This document shows, one piece after another, positions 51,301-57,300 of a stretch of 64,000 nt of DNA. Each line of letters starts with the position of its first letter. Position 1 is the stretch's first letter. The DNA is from Symsagittifera roscoffensis (lineage: Eukaryota > Xenacoelomorpha > Acoela > Convolutidae): positions 65,527,548-65,591,547 of the forward strand of contig NC_087064.1 of NCBI RefSeq assembly GCF_963678635.1, read 5' to 3'. A program made the translations under genes and the position numbers. The notes under the pieces are model-generated. The model did no database searches and was not told where the DNA came from. It saw only the letters and a list, made by a program, of their open reading frames with translations.

Positions 51301-54300
51301 GAGAACAGTTATTTTTGGTAAGTTCAAAAAACTTAAGTTTTTTCAATACCAGTTAAATGATGTATTGCTTCACACTTGGCTGAACTTCGGAAAACGTAGG
51401 CGATTGAACATGAATTTGATCAATATATAGCTCTTTATTCTTGTGCAAGTAATTTAATTCGAAAGCAAAAAAATACCCAGGCTATTTCTGTTCAGAGAGC
51501 TCATTTTAAATTTAATTTAGAGAATGAATTTATAAAAAACCTTCAAAAAAGCTAGAGGATTTAAATTCGGGTTACATCATTCAATTTCACGCTTTCAATT
51601 TTTTTCTTAAATGATGTCATTTTTATGTCGGAAAATTGTTTGGAAGTAGAACATTCAAATCAAAAGCTTGGTATGAGTTTAAGGATAAATTAATTTTCTT
51701 AGCTTTTTCTTTAAATGCAACTCTAATTCAATACACTGACCTGCTTTTAGATTTGGTTGAGGCAGACCTTTTAACCTTGGTTTTATCGGAGAAGATTCGG
51801 TGCAGGAAGTTCCTTCGCTTCTTTTGCACTACAATTTCAAGTATATCACTGTTTTCCGCACAGCTGAACGAAGTAGCTCGTCGGGACTTGACCCCTCCGT
51901 CGTCAAGGAGATCCTCGTGTTTGATGGGCGAGTCATTTGCTCTCGGAAGCATCAGTTGGAAACTCGTCTTCCGATTGGAGTTGCGAACTGGACTGGATCT
52001 TGTGGACGAGACACCTTAAACACACGTTAATTCCAGTTAATAGTAGCTCATACAGTAACATAAATCTCTTATGCGTGTGTTTGTTATTGGATCAGTTCAA
52101 TTTGCTGAGGGGTTTGATCCCCTGCCGATCATCATTAAACTGGGACTTGATCCCCTGCCGACCCAAAGGGTCCCCTTTATACTATTTTGAGGTATCCGTT
52201 TTTGGTTGGCGGACCCTAATTTTGAGGCGGAAAAGCGCGCCGAAAAAACGCAATTCCAAAAAGTGCCTAAAAACGCTTTTTTTTGAGTTTTTTCAAAACT
52301 TTGCCTGCGGCGCAGGGAACGTAACCAAAACAGTGTCTTTTCAGTGCTTTGGGAGAGCTCAGAAAATCAATTTGGTCGACCAAAAAAAAGTCGACAGTAT
52401 GTTCATTAATTTTTTGAAAAACCGCCCCCCTCGAGAAAATCCTAGATCCGCCCCTGAATGTGATACTCAAGTTATTCGGTTGAAAGATTTTTTTGCATAA
52501 ACATCCCTGGCTGAACAAAAATGGTTGTCATAAAATTTGCATACATGGAAAAATGCTTAAGTACGATATCGTGCAATTCCATGCGTGCAAAAAATAGTTA
52601 GAAAACTTTACGAAAAGAAATTTTTCAAAAACGGAAGTTGTATGATATCCATTTTTCTATAAACCAAAACTGTTTGAAAAGCATTTTTTAAGGAAAGAAA
52701 AACTCGACTTTCTCATTCATTCATGTTTTGTCTGAAAACACAATAACCAAGTTTTTCTCTTTTGGCGGAAAACCGATAGGTTAAGTGGCAAGACTCGCCC
52801 AGGTGAACTGCATTTGAAGATTCGCCAACAGAGTTGATTTGTTAAACGTACTCACCCGGAATTATAACCAGAACCGTAACCTTTTGTATATAGCTTGAAA
52901 ATTTTTACTCTAAGAAACACTTGCTGGCCTATTTTTCTGACAGAATATAATTTATCTTATCAAATGAAAGCATGAAATATTTTTATTTTCGCTTCGCACA
53001 AAAATTCATGGCCACTACTGCTTCTTTTGTACAAAAAACAACAACCTGGATTATGTTAAAAACAATAACTCAAATATTTTTTGCCTGCATTTTTTTACGA
53101 AAACTGATTGTTTGAGCCTAGAAATGATTTTACAGCAAAAAATTCCTAGATATTCGGAATTGTGGCTTCGGAAAATTTTTCTAGCCATGTAAAAAATTGC
53201 TGTTAATGCAACTGTATAATAAGCAACTTTTGTGTATGGAGTTCAAGCCGGGATAAGTATCATCCTTCGCAGTTCATTCCTGTTAGATGATTCAAAATTA
53301 TCAGTTGCTTTAATGGATTATAGTCGTTTTCATTTCCGATAAAGAATCCCTAACTTTATAGTTACTAAAAAAATCTTAGATCAATGAAATTCATATTACT
53401 GATATTTTTTGCATTATTTAGTATTTTTCAAAAAAAACTGCTAAGTTTGTTATGTTTCAGGGCCATTTTTGACAATGCTTCGTTTCAGCTACTAGGACAT
53501 AGGTGAGGCGACAATTTTTAATATCAATTATGTAATCAATTTGAAATGAATTGTTTAGCAATGCACAGCAACCAAACGACCAGGCCATATTGAGTGTGAG
53601 ACTCCATATGAAATTTTTTGCGGATCTGATTAGAAGATTGCTTGCGACCAATTATCGTTTTTTTAATAGTGACAAATTATCGCGAGCAATCCATTTTCTT
53701 CTGCAACGAATTGGCGCCGTGCCTAAATCCAAAAAACTAGTAGAAAAAATCAAATGTTATTTGTTGAGTTGTTACTGTAAAAAAGCGAAAATTGAATGAA
53801 AAAAAGAGTTACTTTTCAATCAAACCAATAGAACTTATATAATTGCATATAATCAAAAATCTGTAATTGCATGTCAAGCTTTAAAAATTAAACAAACTAG
53901 TTCAAATATTTATGTTTTTTTTTGCAGTAACTAAATTTCATAACTGTTGATTCTAGAAATTTTGTTATAAGTGCCATATGATTTGAGGGATGGGAGCGAG
54001 AGCAAAAAAAAAAACTTTTTTGGTATTTTTTCAGTTTTTCCGAAAAGTTTGCCTGGGCTGCAGCATTGATGAAAAAAATATTTACAGTCGTGGCGTCAAT
54101 TGGAGGTGCTCACAAATTCATTCGTATCAAATTAAAATTAACGTTGCCCACTCCCGTTCGAGAAACTTTTTGATCCCTTTATCATTAATGCACTCAAAAT
54201 TTAGCTTTAGATGAAGGTTAAAAATTTGTTTTTTAAAATTCAACTTCAATATTGAAAGGAGCTTGCTAACTAAAATACAATATGTTAATCTTAGTGGAGT

Positions 54301-57300
54301 ATTAGCGTTATCCCTACACTCTTATTGCACAATTAAGATTTCGCAACTAGGCTCAAGTTTTTGTATAAATAACACCGTTAGACAAACCTTCATAATGGTG
54401 AACATTGGTCTTTATGTTGCGTAGAGGGAAAAACTTTCAGAGTCCCACGTTTGACTAAGAGTCATTCTTCAAATCCAAGATAGAAAAAAGGGTTTAAAAT
54501 ACCTACGTGATTTAAGTCAAAAGAACATTGTGGATGGTTCATTGAAAAATCATGTAGGAAATTTTGAGATATATATAAAAAATGGTACATTATACATGAA
54601 GGATAAAATAGAAAGAAAGCCTTGGTGGCTACTCTTTTAAATTTTTATTCCTGTTCGACAACTATGCATTTTCCTGAGGAAAAATGCGTGAAAAATTGTT
54701 TTCTTAAGCCTTCTTTTAAGAAAAACAGCGAGGAAAAAACAGCGATTTTCGGAACAAAAACAAAATGGCACAAAAGCGCCCTTAAAAAACTACAGTGACC
54801 AAATTATTTTGATTGATAACGTTCCTTCCTTTTTATGTGAAAAATTTTAGCCCACTAACACAGCCAAAAAGTTAAATTGTTCAAAAATACTAGATCCATT
54901 TTTTCAAAAACCAACAGTGCAACACATTTTACAAAGTATCGCCAAAAGTTTGAATGAAATAACTTTTTCGAAATTTGTTAGCTCCTTGTCAAGCATGTAG
55001 GGTTTGTAGTGGCTTTTTAAAAAACTTCATCGAATGACTTCAACTATGCCTCTAATTAGTTCATAGAAACTTTCTGTATGTAGATTTGAACCCCTTCAAT
55101 TTTTTTCTCAACAAAAAAAAACGTTTGTCTCCGCGAATGAAAAAAATTGATTTGCTGCAGTCAACCAAAGTCAGCCGACCGTGTTCATTTAAACTAGCCA
55201 GACAAAGTGAACAAAAAAAGAAATTTAAAAACTAGAATTGAGATTTAATTGCGCAACGAAAACAAAGATTCACCCACTCCTAAATCCGCTACTGTGTGAA
55301 AGCTTCAGACAGAATTTCTGACTCGGCTGAAATTAACCATTTTTTTCGCAATTAAAATTAATCCATTATTCAGCCAAATTGAATCCAATTCAGATGATCA
55401 GGTGGAAGTTTTAACTAAAAAGTTATGTTGATCCAAAAACATACCTGTAAAACTTTTCAGTTGACACTAAAAAAATGATGGAATGAAAGAATCTGATGTT
55501 CAAGATAGCCGGCTGTTATCTTTGAAAATCACATTTTATAATAATTATAAATTTTTGAAACTTAGCTCCTTTTTGGGTATTCAACATTTCTAAGCTTCAA
55601 GGGCCAAAAAAGAGCCTTTTTGCTTTGACCAGGAAAAAAAATTTTTCGAAGGGAGAACCGTCGTTGGTTTTTTCACAGCATAAACAAGTGCCAAAAAGGT
55701 TTTAGAGGAGACTGAGTGGTATACCATACTGACACCCATTGTGCTGTTTTGGGCTGCATTAAGGAATTCAAATTTAATTGTCTTTGTGATGAAAAAAACT
55801 GCCAGAACGTTATCGAAAAAAAACTACCGGAAGGTTTTTGAAGAAAACTGCCCGAAGTTTTCGAAAAAAAAACTGCTCGAACCTTTTCGAAAAAAAATTG
55901 AAAAAACTGGCGGATCATGGATTAACAAAGTCAAAAAGGGAAGACATCCTTCTGGGCAAAAAGCCTACAATGGTAATCGATCAATCGATTCAGTAGGATC
56001 GTGATACGAGCGGAATTTTATTAAAATTTCTTAATTGGTAAATCATCGATGAATTATCGCTAATTTATCAAAATTTTTTTTGATAATAAGCACTAATTAA
56101 TTTAGCTATGAAATAGCACGGAAAAACCTATGAAAATCTTACTAAGAATGGGTTAGCAATTTAAAATACCTACGTGATTTAAGTCAAAAGAACATTGTGG
56201 ATGGTTTATTGAAAAATCATGTAGGAAATTTTGAGATATATATGAAAAATGGTACATTATACATGGAGGATAAAATAGAAAGAAAGCCTTGGTGGCTACT
56301 CTTTTAAATTTTTATTCCTGTTCGACAACTATGCATTTTCCTGTGGAAAAATGCGCGAAAAATTGGTTTCTTAAGCCTTCTTTTAAGAAAAACAGCGAGG
56401 AAAAAACAGCGATTTTCGGAACAAAATGGCACAAAAGCGCCCTTAAAAAACAACAGTGACCAAATTATTTTGATTGATAACGTTCCTTCCTTTTTATGTG
56501 AAAAATTTTAGCCCACTAACACAGCCAAAAAGTTAAATTGTTCAAAAATACTAGATCCATTTTATCAAAAACCAACAGTTCAACACGTTTTACAAAAGTA
56601 TCGCCAAAAGTTTGAATGAAATAACTTTTTCGAAATTTGTTAGCTCCTTGTCAAGCATGTAGTGTTTGTAGTAGCTTTTTAAAAAACCTCATCGAATGAT
56701 TTCAACTATGTCTCTAATTAGTTCATAGAAACTTTCTGTATGTAGATTTGAACCCCTTCAATTTTTTTCTCAACAAAAAAAAACGTTTGTCTCCGCGAAT
56801 GAAAAAAATTGATTTGCTGCAGTCAACCAAAGTCAGCCGACCGTGTTCATTTAAACTAGCCAGACAAAGTGAACAAAAAAAGAAATTTAAAAGCTAGAAT
56901 TTAGATTTAATTGCGCAACGAAAACAAAGATTCACCCACTCCTAAATCCGCTACTGTGTGAAAGCTTCAGACAGAATTTCTGACTCGGCTGAAATTAACC
57001 ATTTTTTTCGCAATTAAAATTAATCCATTATTCAGCCAAATTGAATCCAATTCAGATGATCAGGTGGAAGTTTTAACTAAAAAGTTAAGTTGATCCAAAA
57101 ACATACCTGTAAAACTTTTCAGTTGACACTATAAAAATGATGGAATGAAAGAATCTGATGTTCAAGATAGCCGGCTGTTATCTTTGAAAATCACATTTTA
57201 TAATAATTATAATTTTTGAAACTTAGCTCCTTTTTGGGTATTCAACATTTCTAAGCTTCAAGGGCCAAAAAAGAGCCTTTTTGCTTTGACCAGGAAAAAA

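Larger units (their letters stand above)
40446..51740. other. Intron 2 (11.3 kb)
   Basis: Carries the LTR retrotransposon (42211-49403). Outside it: a coding-like plus-strand stretch (41535-41744), degenerate tandem repeats flanking the insertion, and a partial hAT-like MITE (50955-51125). 40446-41500 and 49500-50950 show nothing else. Confidence 0.6.

Noticed and set aside
51636-52019. 127-codon plus frame
   Set aside because: Antisense shadow of exon 2.
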